From the NCBI GenBank assembly GCA_900660155.1, contig CABFPE010000249.1, forward strand, positions 1-64,000: a stretch of 64,000 bases of DNA. Direction: 5' to 3'. The position numbers and the translations under genes are program-made. The notes under the pieces were generated by a model. The model made no database searches. It was not told the DNA's origin and saw nothing but the letters and a program-made list of their open reading frames with translations. This stretch comes from Hofstenia miamia (lineage: Eukaryota > Xenacoelomorpha > Acoela > Hofsteniidae). Positions 1 to 9,429 of the stretch are shown one piece after another (the stretch's first letter is position 1; each line of letters starts with the position of its first letter).

Positions 1-346
1 ATTCTAAATTGCGAATTAAAATTTTTTGTTAGTGGTTAACGTCGTTGTGATGTATGATGTTTAAAATAAAATTCACAGTAATGAATTTTACTTAAGACAA
101 ATGAATTAATTAGTTCTTTATGAAACGTTTCTCCTACATGACACAAATGCTACAAACATTTAACTCCAGATGCAATCTTTTTAAATTTTTGAGATAGAAA
201 ATTATCTAATTTTAAGTCATTGTCATTTCTACAAGTAGGTACACATTTACTTTGACTGATTTCATTATTATTAGCTTAAAATTTTCTGACATCTTCTTTA
301 TACTCTAGATGAAAAAAATGATAAATTGAGTTTTGTCAGAACTTAA

Positions 347-1341
347 CACAAGAACGCCCAGCTTCTGTTCTGCCATTAATAAGCATGGTGATTGCAAATG
401 ATCACACCAATTTTTCTATTGCTAATGCTTTTCAATACTAAATGACAAAAGCATAATTTATTGAACATTTTGGCCATCACACTCACAAAAAACAAATTAT
501 ACTTCCAAGACATCACAGAATTTTTTGCATTTTTAACAGTTGGCCCTTGTATTATTTCGGCAGGTTTTGAGTTGTACAATGTTTCCGCTTGCTGAACATT
601 TGAAGCATTTCAAGAATCCATTCTCTATCATAATGTTTTATGTTTTATGCTCTTGGGAACTCAAATGATCCAGGAGGGCTTGGCAAATTTCGATAGTGAA
701 ATCTTCCCTGGAAACTGTTGCATGTGATCAACAAATAAAATCCAACGCTCAACACCATAATAAATCTCTAACAAGAGAACTGAGCCCCCCCATCGAATTT
801 AACAAGGTTGGCTGAGCCTCCTGAGCACCCCATCGAGTACACCTTTCTATGTGATACATCCTTGTAGTAATTAATGACTATATTCTCCACAGTCTCACAT
901 TCATTAGAAGAATTTTAAGTTGAAGAAGGATAGTCTTCATAATGAAAATCGGAATCATTTGAACTGTCATCTTCAGAAGGAAGATCAGCAAAAACCAGAG
1001 TAGAACCCAATTCGCTCCTCTCTATGGGATGATTCAGCAATTAGTAATACAGTGTAATCTTTTTGTATGCAGATATTTTGTGAATTAACAGGATTGGTGA
1101 TTACAATATTAATCTGAAGATAATCCCCTTATAAATAATAATATGTAGGTTAAAATTGATGATATGTCTTAAATATATTCACAAAAAGATGATAGACCTT
1201 ATAAAATATATTGTTCAATTCAATAGGTCAAAGCAAATAATAAAGTGAGCCAATTTGTATCAACAACTCACAGAAATAGTTAAATGACGAATATAATAAT
1301 GTTGCAAGCAGTCAATTTTGACTGCTTTGGGCGTTCTAGTG
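347..1341. mobile_element. piggyBac-like element, left-arm copy
   Basis: A 995-bp element bounded by TTAA on both sides (343-346 and 1,342-1,345). Its terminal inverted repeats read CACAAGAACGCCCAGC at one end and, in reverse complement, CACTAGAACGCCCAAAGC at the other. TTAA duplications are diagnostic of the piggyBac superfamily. The interior has only short open frames: a 67-codon minus-strand frame at 376-579, and an acidic Ser/Asp-rich stretch resembling the N-terminus of piggyBac transposases. It is too short for a full transposase, so it is a non-autonomous or internally deleted derivative. Confidence 0.8.
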
Positions 1342-1345
1342 TTAA

Positions 1346-1650
1346 ATCAAGTAAGGCAACCATCGAACAAATTTTGATTTAAATTTAATATAAACTTTGC
1401 TGCGATTGCATCAGATGTGCTGAATTTAGGTCGAAATCCAAATTATTTATTTGATAATATTTTATTGTCATTAATAAACTTGTACATTTGTGCAACTAAA
1501 CGTTTTTCAAATATTTTTGAAAAACTGTATGCTATTCTAATTGGTCAGTTCAAGGGATCTAGCAAACCTTTTTTATACAACAGTGAAATATCAGATTGTT
1601 TTAAAATAGTAGGAAAATCATTATTTAAATGTTTTTATTAAATATTACAA
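1346..1650 (-). mobile_element. LINE reverse-transcriptase fragment (left arm, copy 1)
   Basis: The minus strand reads through the fingers/palm start of a jockey/CR1-like non-LTR reverse transcriptase: SFSKIFEKRL, then NDNKILSNK, then FGFRPKFSTSDAI. These match the family signature in which an SFSKIFEK block precedes QFGFRP-ST-AI. Two in-frame stops (after DPLN and after ILSNK) show it is dead. It is cut at 1,346 by the piggyBac insertion site. Confidence 0.75.
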
Positions 1651-2229
1651 TCACGTATTAACCAAAAATGCAAAAATATTTTTTAATTATTCAATACGGT
1701 AGGTTGCTGGATCCACAAAATTTAATATTATCTAGGTTATTTGCTTCATTTCTAAGATAATAGGAAATTTAGTTGAAATGAAACTGTTCCTTTTTGATAT
1801 CAGAGCTTGGGGAGAAATAGTTTCTATATTCTTCGAATTTCATATTTGCCATATCCTTATTCTTCTACGTCACATTATCATATATCATTTATTCAATGCT
1901 TATAAAAGCATTGGCAATGCGTTTATTAAGAAAATTCCATTTTTGTGAGATTAATTTAATCGTTTGTAATAGAATAATAGTATTCCGAAATGCATCAGTT
2001 GATATTGTCGAATAGAAATTCCCAAGTTGTAATAAACTAAAGTCTTATTTACGCAAAAGGTATAGTAATTAAAAATATAATTTTGATATAGTAGAATAAA
2101 GCTAAAAGAGCTCTAAATAATAATGTCTAAATATATTAGTTGCTAATGTATAGATCCATATTGATGCACCAAGAGGAATTTGTGCACTACTTTTTGACGG
2201 ATTAGTTTACTCTATCATTGTGGTGAGTA
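1409..2229. repeat. 821-bp tandem repeat, copy 1
   Basis: The block from CATCAGATGTGC to GTGGTGAGTA is followed head-to-tail by a second copy. I saw only about two substitutions between the copies. The right arm has a single equivalent (about 48,270-49,095), so the duplication happened in the left arm after the arms formed, or is an assembly duplication. Confidence 0.92.
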
Positions 2230-2470
2230 CATCAGATGTGCTGAATTTAGGTCGAAATCCAAATTATTTATTTGATAATATTTTATTGTCATTAATAAAC
2301 TTGTACATTTGTGCAACTAAACGTTTTTCAAATATTTTTGAAAAACTGTATGCTATTCTAATTGGTCAGTTCAAGGGATCTAGCAAACCTTTTTTATACA
2401 ACAGTGAAATATCAGATTGTTTTAAAATAGTAGGAAAATCATTATTTAAATGTTTTTATTAAATATTACA
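2230..2470 (-). mobile_element. LINE reverse-transcriptase fragment (left arm, copy 2)
   Basis: Same fragment as at 1,346-1,650, truncated at the tandem-duplication border so that the part after STSDA is missing. Confidence 0.7.
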
Positions 2471-3050
2471 ATCACGTATTAACCAAAAATGCAAAAATAT
2501 TTTTTAATTATTCAATACGGTAGGTTGCTGGATCCACAAAATTTAATATTATCTAGGTTATTTGCTTCATTTCTAAGATAATAGGAAATTTAGTTGAAAT
2601 GAAACTGTTCCTTTTTGATATCAGAGCTTGGGGAGAAATAGTTTCTATATTCTTCGAATTTCATATTTGCCATATCCTTATTCTTCTACGTCACATTATC
2701 ATATAGCATTTATTCAATGCTTATAAAAGCATTGGCAATGCTTTTATTAAGAAAATTCCATTTTTGTGAGATTAATTTAATCGTTTGTAATAGAATAATA
2801 GTATTCCGAAATGCATCAGTTGATATTGTCGAATAGAAATTCCCAAGTTGTAATAAACTAAAGTCTTATTTACGCAAAAGGTATAGTAATTAAAAATATA
2901 ATTTTGATATAGTAGAATAAAGCTAAAAGAGCTCTAAATAATAATGTCTAAATATATTAGTTGCTAATGTATAGATCCATATTGATGCACCAAGAGGAAT
3001 TTGTGCACTACTTTTTGACGGATTAGTTTACTCTATCATTGTGGTGAGTA
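2230..3050. repeat. 821-bp tandem repeat, copy 2
   Basis: Second head-to-tail copy, with the same period of 821 bases. It contains a second truncated copy of the LINE reverse-transcriptase fragment. No target-site duplication or terminal repeat flanks the unit, so unequal exchange or replication slippage is likelier than transposition. Confidence 0.92.
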
Positions 3051-3063
3051 GCTTTTTATTTTT

Positions 3064-3360
3064 TCATTGAGCTAGAGTTGTGGAGTGTTCTCGATAGCTG
3101 TGAACTGTTGTAGCTTGATTTAAGAGGAGATTATGTGATCTAGCATATTTAAAACTCAAACTTCCAAAAACAAGTGTAGTAGAATTAGGTTTGATGCATT
3201 TGATATTAGATGTCTCAGAAAATTCATGGGGCCTATAAAGTTCCAATTGCCCAAAATCTATCAAATTTTCCTTTAAAAGGTTTAGCTCTACAATGCACAT
3301 TGCTTCACTATACAGGAAGATTTTCGTACGCCATCGCGCGACAGAAATTTTTCGTATCAA
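3064..3360 (-). mobile_element. Possible C-terminal LINE ORF2 fragment
   Basis: A 98-codon minus-strand frame whose centre (YRPHEFSETSNIKCIKPNST, then SLSFKYARSHNLL) resembles the C-terminal tail of jockey/CR1-type LINE proteins, where an H-Y-T-R block precedes a K-SF-Y-A-LWN block. The resemblance is weak. It lies in a stretch of about 570 bases that the right arm lacks. Confidence 0.3.
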
Positions 3361-4703
3361 GAAAATATTTCGTGTAATGCTGTTCTTCTAATGATTTTTA
3401 GGCGTCAGATGTACATGTAGGTGTCGATCATAACTGTGTTAGCAGGGGTTGTGTTGCAAAGCCGGAATCTTTGGATATTATTGCAGATGACGGGTAAGAG
3501 ATTTCTGTTACATTTTACGGTTCTGTTGTGGTTAATATTTATGAAATTCTGTATGGTCGTTTTGTGTAGAGGTGTCATTGTGATCTTGAATGCATTGACG
3601 GAAGAGCTTCAGAAGAATTTGTTTGATCGAGACTAAAAAACATTTGATGTAGCGGTGTCTCTTTCTTACTCTCAATGAAAGCAGATCCGGCGTCCAGTGA
3701 TGTAGTACTAGACAGAACGTCATTAATTAGAGAACGAAAACTACGGCCGGTGTGGACGACGTCCATAATAAGAATGATTAGAAGATACTAGAAAATATTA
3801 GAAAATAATATTATACTAAGAAATATAATTATTTATCATGTAATTTTTCATGTTAATTATATTAAAATATATTTGCTATCCACTTTGTATTTATAGACAA
3901 ACTGATTTTGATTTTTTTTGTTAAGATCTTCTATTGATTACGAAAATTCTAAATTTCTTGCTATACCCCTCTCAATTGATAAATTGGCAAACCACGTAAA
4001 CTGTAAAATCTTAAAAAAATAGTTAGGGCTATCATACATTTTCAAATCAATTACTCCTATCAGGAGTAATTAATTGAATTTTATTATTCTCTTCAATAAA
4101 CAAGAGCAATTCGTATACAGGTTAATTTTTACATGATGTTATCAGGGTCTAAGGCAATTTGTGGTTTTTCATGGTATTACATGCCGGATAGAACTTCTTA
4201 TTCAACTCTCTTCCAAAAAAATTTTTGGAAATTTCAGAGAACTACCAAATGTGGCATTGAACTTTTTTCAAATTTACCATTGATGAAAAATTGTGCTGCT
4301 AGTTTATGATTTTGCTCAAGGTTATATGAAGCACAAAATCAGTTAATCAATTTTTCATCATTAAGAATTTCATTCGCTTTTATAGCGCCAAGAAAGAGCT
4401 AAACTACTGGTGCTTTGAAATGTTAAAATTAACTAATTTTGTATTTTGCAAGGAATTTATTCTAGAGTCATAGCTAGAAAATATTTACAAAATTTTACAA
4501 ACTTATTGTTGAATTCATTTGTGCTTCTATACAAACAATATCATAGCCATTATCTTAAGGGTGTCAAAACTTTAGGGAAACACCATTTATTTCTTAATAT
4601 ATTTATTAGCTCATACTGCCAAAAATGTAAGGTTTAGTTAAGAGAGCAATCCACTTTTGTAGAAAGATATTTACATTTTTTACAAAATCAAAGTTCTTGA
4701 TTG

Positions 4704-4813
4704 CTATTGCATAGCATCAGGTGCTTGATAAAATTGGTTGATGTCTCCTCCCTGTAGTGGCTGATTTTTTGTATTTTGTGGATAGTACGCAGGAGGAGGA
4801 GGTTGCTGATAAT
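4704..4813 (-). CDS. Exon: proline-rich tail of the membrane protein
   Basis: 110 nt; acceptor ATATTTTAG, in phase with the previous exon, ending at a TAG. It encodes the QQPPPPAYYPQN motif and a Gln/Asn-rich C-terminus. The equivalent region is deleted from the right arm. Confidence 0.7.
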
Positions 4814-5933
4814 CTAAAATATTATGTAAAAGTATAACATTTTCCGCAAAATTCTTTTGAATGTATGATTTGGCTGCATATTTCAATTGCTGAATAGTTA
4901 AAATTTTTTGGGAAGTTTATGCGAATGTAAGTTTTTTTGTATATTAATGTTTAATTTATGCCAAGGGAAAAAAACTTATGCACTTTTTTTACTATCTTAC
5001 TAATCTATTTTTCAAAAAATTCACGAATTTAGTGAGTCTAATAAATAATCCGGATAAATTCTCGCTTAATTACCAAGAATTAAATGCTTACAATTTTCCT
5101 TCTAAAACAAAATCGTAAACTTGGACATAGTAATTTAGTAATCTAAGATAATTATAAATCAGAGAAATATAAACTACTTAAATTCAAAAGTTTACAGAGA
5201 CATTTATATAATTATTCATAAAAAATTATCCTTTTTATCAATATTGAATATTTTTTGAATATATGGAATTTTATTCTCAATCTTAGCATCTAAAAGCTTA
5301 AATTTTAGAACAACGTTTGTTCGGGCTTAATTTAGAATTTAAATTATTGCTTTGAAAGCACAATTGTACTACGGAGTACTTTAGTTTCCTCATCACAATT
5401 CCAAACTACAGTTAATAAGTTGCTAAAGTAATATCATTCAAGAAACCATAAAGGCAGAAAAGAGTATGGCAATATTTTAGTTTTACTGAAGAAACTTTAA
5501 TAAATTTGTAAAAGACAAGTATGTAAATAATGTCGCGTCGTAGCATATATAAAAATTAATTCAAGAAAATATTTTTAAATTAGATATTTGATAAATTCTG
5601 TTAAAAAAGCAGTCAAATAAAATGACAAGCTGTATGAGTGAGAAAATAGATGAATAAAACCTGTTGATATTGGTTGATGAATTGTTTGTATGGTGGCAAC
5701 TGAGTGCATGGGATGATGAACAACAACTCTTTTTTTAGTAGCAGCAACGATAATGATCACCAATCCAACCAAACAAGGCAAACAACACATGAAAAGGTAG
5801 AGCAGACTCATGTACGATTCGAGAATGCTTCTTTCTTCATAATCATCAAGACAAATTGATTTGCATTTATTGTCAGCACAGCACAGATATGACGCTCCGC
5901 AATCGAAAGAATTGCTGCAGGTATCATACAGAT
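4704..5933 (-). CDS. Small single-pass membrane protein, Cys-rich ectodomain and proline-rich tail (partial gene, two exons)
   Basis: Two exons are joined by a consistent phase-1 splice: 5,661-5,933 and 4,704-4,813. The first begins after a CCCTTTAG acceptor and encodes a Cys-rich module (C-x5-C-x6-CC-x4-C-x3-C; LYDTCSNSFDCGASYLCC) followed by a membrane segment (LLYLFMCCLPCLVGLVIIIV) and a basic stop-transfer ATKKR. The second encodes DYQQPPPPAYYPQNTKNQ and ends GGDINQFYQAPDAMQ-stop. The layout is shisa-like: Cys-rich outside, one helix, then a PY-rich cytosolic tail that could bind WW domains. The Cys spacing is not a textbook Shisa match, so no family name is given. The exon with a signal peptide was not found upstream. 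The right arm holds a broken copy. Confidence 0.7.
5661..5933 (-). CDS. Exon: Cys-rich and transmembrane part of the membrane protein
   Basis: 273 nt with acceptor CTTTAG and donor CAG|GTTTTA; it starts with two nucleotides and ends with one nucleotide of split codons. It carries all the ectodomain cysteines and the transmembrane helix. Confidence 0.7.
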
Positions 5934-6070
5934 CTAAAGGGTCATGAATTTATGAAGCTCTGTATACTGTATATGTATATGTATATGTATATACATATAT
6001 TAGAAATGATTCACTTAGTAGTATCAAAATAGGCATTTAGGTTTTAACCAATAAGAGGATTGTAAAATAT

Positions 6071-6485
6071 TAATATTTGGAATGAACAATCAGTTAGAGT
6101 GGGGTGAGTCGTAAATGCTTTGTGCGAATCCCCTGTACACACGTCACTATTGACTGCAGAGAAAAGCACTTATCCTTGCTAAACTAAAGTCTAGTCAATA
6201 TAAGTTTTTCAGTTGTCGATATAATTCAAGTATTTTAAGTCTCATTTTTTTTGCCCGATACTATATATAGGTGTAGATATATCTGGAGTCTCAATTCAAA
6301 ATATTTGAAATGAACAATCAATTACTGCAAGGCCTTCTATAAAGATAAAAAGGCCTTGATTACCGATAAGTTAGAGTGGAGTAAGTCGGACATACTTTGT
6401 GCGAATCCCCTGTACACAAGCAAGTATTGACTGCAGAGAGAAACATTTATTCTTGACATTACTAAACTAAATTCTAGTCTATGTA
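6071..6485. repeat. Direct duplication of about 130 bases
   Basis: The blocks at 6,071-6,205 and 6,301-6,485 share the motif AATGAACAATCA and a longer stretch around GCGAATCCCCTGTACACA and TTGACTGCAGAG. They flank the truncated Tc1 end. The right arm has one equivalent near 43,900-43,990. Confidence 0.7.
6205..6261. mobile_element. Solo end of a Tc1-like element (left arm)
   Basis: Contains the terminal sequence AGTCTCATTTTTTTTGCCCG and ends GATAC next to TATATATA. This matches one end of the full element at 44,038-45,213 in the right arm. The rest of the element is missing here, so it was present before the duplication and later deleted. Confidence 0.75.
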
Positions 6486-7032
6486 ATAACATATGTTTTA
6501 TACTACAATGTCGGATTTTCTGTACTCGGCAGTTGAGACATCTTTATCAAGAGGAAGGGGCGAATCAGAGTTGGAATCGGTCAGAATTTGATATTTGCGA
6601 CATAATTGGGGTATTTTCTCAAAGTTAAGGGAGGGGAAAATAGAAGGTTAATGATTAAGAATGTGCTATGCTCATATTTGATGGTTTTTCACATTTACAA
6701 ATTATGTAATTATCAGTACAGATTAAGAATCTAGATAAGTCTTTTAAGTCCTGCTTCTTTCAATATCACAATTGGAATCATTTTGTTTTACAGAAAATAA
6801 GAGGCTCTACGTTATCTATACTACAACAAATTCAATGTCGAACGATGGAATGTGCATTGTGCGCGATCATATATTTTGATAAATTCATATATATTGCCTA
6901 TATCAAGAATGCCCTAGAATGCAGGTAGGACTAGTTTTTAGGCAATGCCCGTTGGTGGGAATATATTTACAATGCAACCGCTATTTGGAGGTGCAGACAA
7001 TTCGGCCAATTGCAAAAATAAAATCTAATATA

Positions 7033-7034
<2 letters not shown>

Positions 7035-7063
<29 letters not shown>
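7035..7063. repeat. (TA)n microsatellite
   Basis: About 15 TA units ending at an ambiguous base (7,064). A second tract lies at 7,421-7,444. Confidence 0.95.
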
Positions 7064-7774
7064 NGTAACCACATCTGTCTCAGAGAATTAAAAAAAATTA
7101 AATATGTTATTACATGTACATGTATTTTATTTGCATTTTATGCCATCTGTACCAGTGTAAAATTCAATCGTGATGACTGAATTAATTTTGTATAAACTTG
7201 GTTTATAAATGCATTAGTCCTTCCCATGTAATCTAGTGTTTTATGTGATCACATTAGATGATCTATATAATTGGAGCATTTTTCATAATTTTCTACTGAT
7301 AAATCCTAACATCGAAACGTCGAAATTAAAATTACAAATGATTATTTACAAAAAAAGCGAACTAATGTGCAATGCTTTAAATACTGCGAATGAAAGTAGT
7401 AGTGTTATAGTCGCGGGTGTAATATATATATATATATATATATAACTTATATTCGATGCATAATGGAAGCATAATTATTAGTTTTATTACTAAAAATAAT
7501 ATGAAGACATTGAAAAATAATGTTGCTACTCAAAAATTAAATCATAAAAGTTAGGGTAATAAAAAATTCTTACTGGCAAAATGTCGTTAGAAATGGAAAA
7601 TCATGTTTTTACTAACCACTATTGAACGGTGAGTGTCCGGGTCAGTGTGAAATTCTGTGTTCGCACTCTCATGTGCTCTTTTAAAATGAAAAGTATTTTA
7701 AAAAGGATGTCAAAAAAAATTGGTATCATGTGCATACATTTTCTGAAACCATGATATTTGTTTTTAGCACTTAA

Positions 7775-7885
7775 GGCCACGGTTAGACTACGTGATTGGT
7801 AGCAAGAAAAGAAACAAAATCAAGTCGAAACGCCAAGATAATTGGCTTCTTTTCTTGCTACCAATCACGTAGTCTAACCGTGGCC
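7775..7885. mobile_element. Foldback MITE with TAA target duplication (Harbinger-like)
   Basis: A 111-bp near-perfect hairpin. It begins GGCCACGGTTAGACTACGTG and ends with the reverse complement, with arms of about 39 bp around a short loop. TAA flanks both sides (7,772-7,774 and 7,886-7,888). The right arm near 42,825 reads GCACTTAAAATACATAG without the insert, which is the empty site with a single TAA. A 3-bp TAA/TTA duplication is typical of PIF/Harbinger elements. No coding capacity. Related copies lie at 40,785-41,060. Confidence 0.85.
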
Positions 7886-8204
7886 TAAAATACATAGATT
7901 TCTGCTTTACGTCTAAAGAGCGTGGCCTAACGCAAACCCCTTTATGGTTGTCTCTACGGCATTGACGTACTTCAGATTTTTCATGTGTCGTTAATTCGTA
8001 TATTTTATAGATTTGTTACGTATATAAATTTTTTTGCGTTAGCTTGCACTTCACACAGTCTTTCGAACTGATCTTCACAAAAAACTATCTACTTCAGTTT
8101 TCATTTATTTTGTTAACTTTGTGCATATACAATATTCTCGTTATGGTAATCGTATATTCACGTATATGTATTTTTTAAAAAACATCTCGTATTTTCATAT
8201 ATTA

Positions 8205-8234
8205 TCTCGTATATTCGTATATATATAAATATAT

Positions 8235-8283
<49 letters not shown>
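8205..8283. repeat. (TA)n microsatellite block
   Basis: An imperfect ATATAT run with a pure core of about 38 bases. It is preceded by several CGTATATTC-like repeats at 8,140-8,220 that are also present near 42,690-42,725. Confidence 0.95.
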
Positions 8284-8284
<1 letters not shown>

Positions 8285-8522
8285 GTCAATGCCTTTTTTT
8301 ATATTTGTTGACTACATTTTGCTAAGTAATAGCTGTCATCACCATAGATCGACGCTAGTGTAATTTTTCATAACCGCATTGCGCCTCACCCGCACCTCAC
8401 GTCTGTTAGAAAAATTCACCCACACCCGCTATTTTCTAAATTTCGTATGTCAATTAAGCAAAAAATTTCAATCACCGCTATAAACACGAGCGATGAAAGG
8501 GTAATTTGAAAAAGCAAAAACA

Positions 8523-8861
8523 ATGATAAGCGAACATTTAATAATGGGTCAATTCACTGGCACCTATGTCCGATACATCCCACAGAATATCAAATTTAAC
8601 CTAATCTTGAAAAAACTAGAACTTTTCATTAAATCACATGAAAGCATTTATAACTTGGCTGTAAACTTATTATGTGTAATATTATATGTAATATTATTAA
8701 AACTATTATTAAAAATTTGTTTCAAATGTCGTGGTTATGCAAAAACTTACTGCAGGCTAATGAAGTGCATTGGTTATTACAGCAATATTGGTATGAAGGA
8801 CAAGACCAATAAGAGCTACAATAGTCTTGACTCATATTTTCTGCAGTGCTTCAGCTTCTAA
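8523..8861 (+). CDS. Hypothetical small membrane ORF, doubtful
   Basis: An ATG-initiated frame of 112 codons with one strongly hydrophobic stretch (residues about 45-66, LAVNLLCVILYVILLKLLL) followed by ICFKCRGYAKTYC. It lies outside the duplicated arms between two (TA)n tracts. I recognise no family and no flanking splice sites; it may be a chance frame. Confidence 0.15.
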   Translation: MISEHLIMGQFTGTYVRYIPQNIKFNLILKKLELFIKSHESIYNLAVNLLCVILYVILLKLLLKICFKCRGYAKTYCRLMKCIGYYSNIGMKDKTNKSYNSLDSYFLQCFSF

Positions 8862-9103
8862 AAAATAATGAAGTAATGTCAATTATAAAAATGCCAAATT
8901 TATTCGTCAAATTATACACAATGGACAATACAATATAATACTTACTTTTGGCTTATGCTTTAAGTAACTATTAGCAACTTTATGTTACTGACAATTGCAT
9001 ATCATGAAGTTAATAGTGCGTAATAGCCTACTGGCATTTTGCCACTTACAATGATATACAACTCTATAGATTCACATTAAACCAAATATTACATATACCT
9101 GCA

Positions 9104-9106
<3 letters not shown>

Positions 9107-9147
<41 letters not shown>
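9107..9147. repeat. (TA)n microsatellite
   Basis: About 20 perfect TA units following TGCACGC. Confidence 0.95.
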
Positions 9148-9153
<6 letters not shown>

Positions 9154-9429
9154 GTATTTGTTGGAATGAGACAGCGCTGCAAGAAAATGTCTACATGCAG
9201 TTTGAAAACGAACGTCTTTTCTGAAATTGCAAGAAGCATTTGTATATCAATGCTAAGTGGAATTGTTTCAAATCATTCCATAAAGTCTAAATTTTTGTAA
9301 GGTGTTATCATTTTATTCTAAATTAGATATTATTATTGGGCTTGAATATATGCTCTTTTAGAATTACAAAGCTTGGGAATAAATTTTTTGCGTTTTAGAT
9401 ACATGTAATTATGAGCAGAAAGAGGTCAA

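Larger units (their letters stand above)
1..8025. repeat. Left arm of a large inverted duplication
   Basis: Read in reverse complement this stretch matches about 42,680-50,490. Matching landmarks are 1-600 with 49,880-50,480, the piggyBac-like element 347-1,341 with 49,167-50,145, 3,645-5,500 with 46,430-48,170, the membrane-protein exon 5,661-5,933 with 45,764-46,035, a Tc1 end at about 6,205-6,261 with 44,038-44,095, and 7,430-8,025 with 42,680-43,130. The outermost 300 bases look almost identical; inner parts look about 85-90% identical by eye. The outer end is cut by the window. The inner breakpoint near 8,025 is where the resemblance fades into ATTCGTATA-type repeats. Confidence 0.9.

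Noticed and set aside
376-579. Independent small gene in the left arm (also at 49,871-50,116)
   Set aside because: Lies wholly inside the TTAA-bounded piggyBac-like element; more likely a remnant of the transposon.
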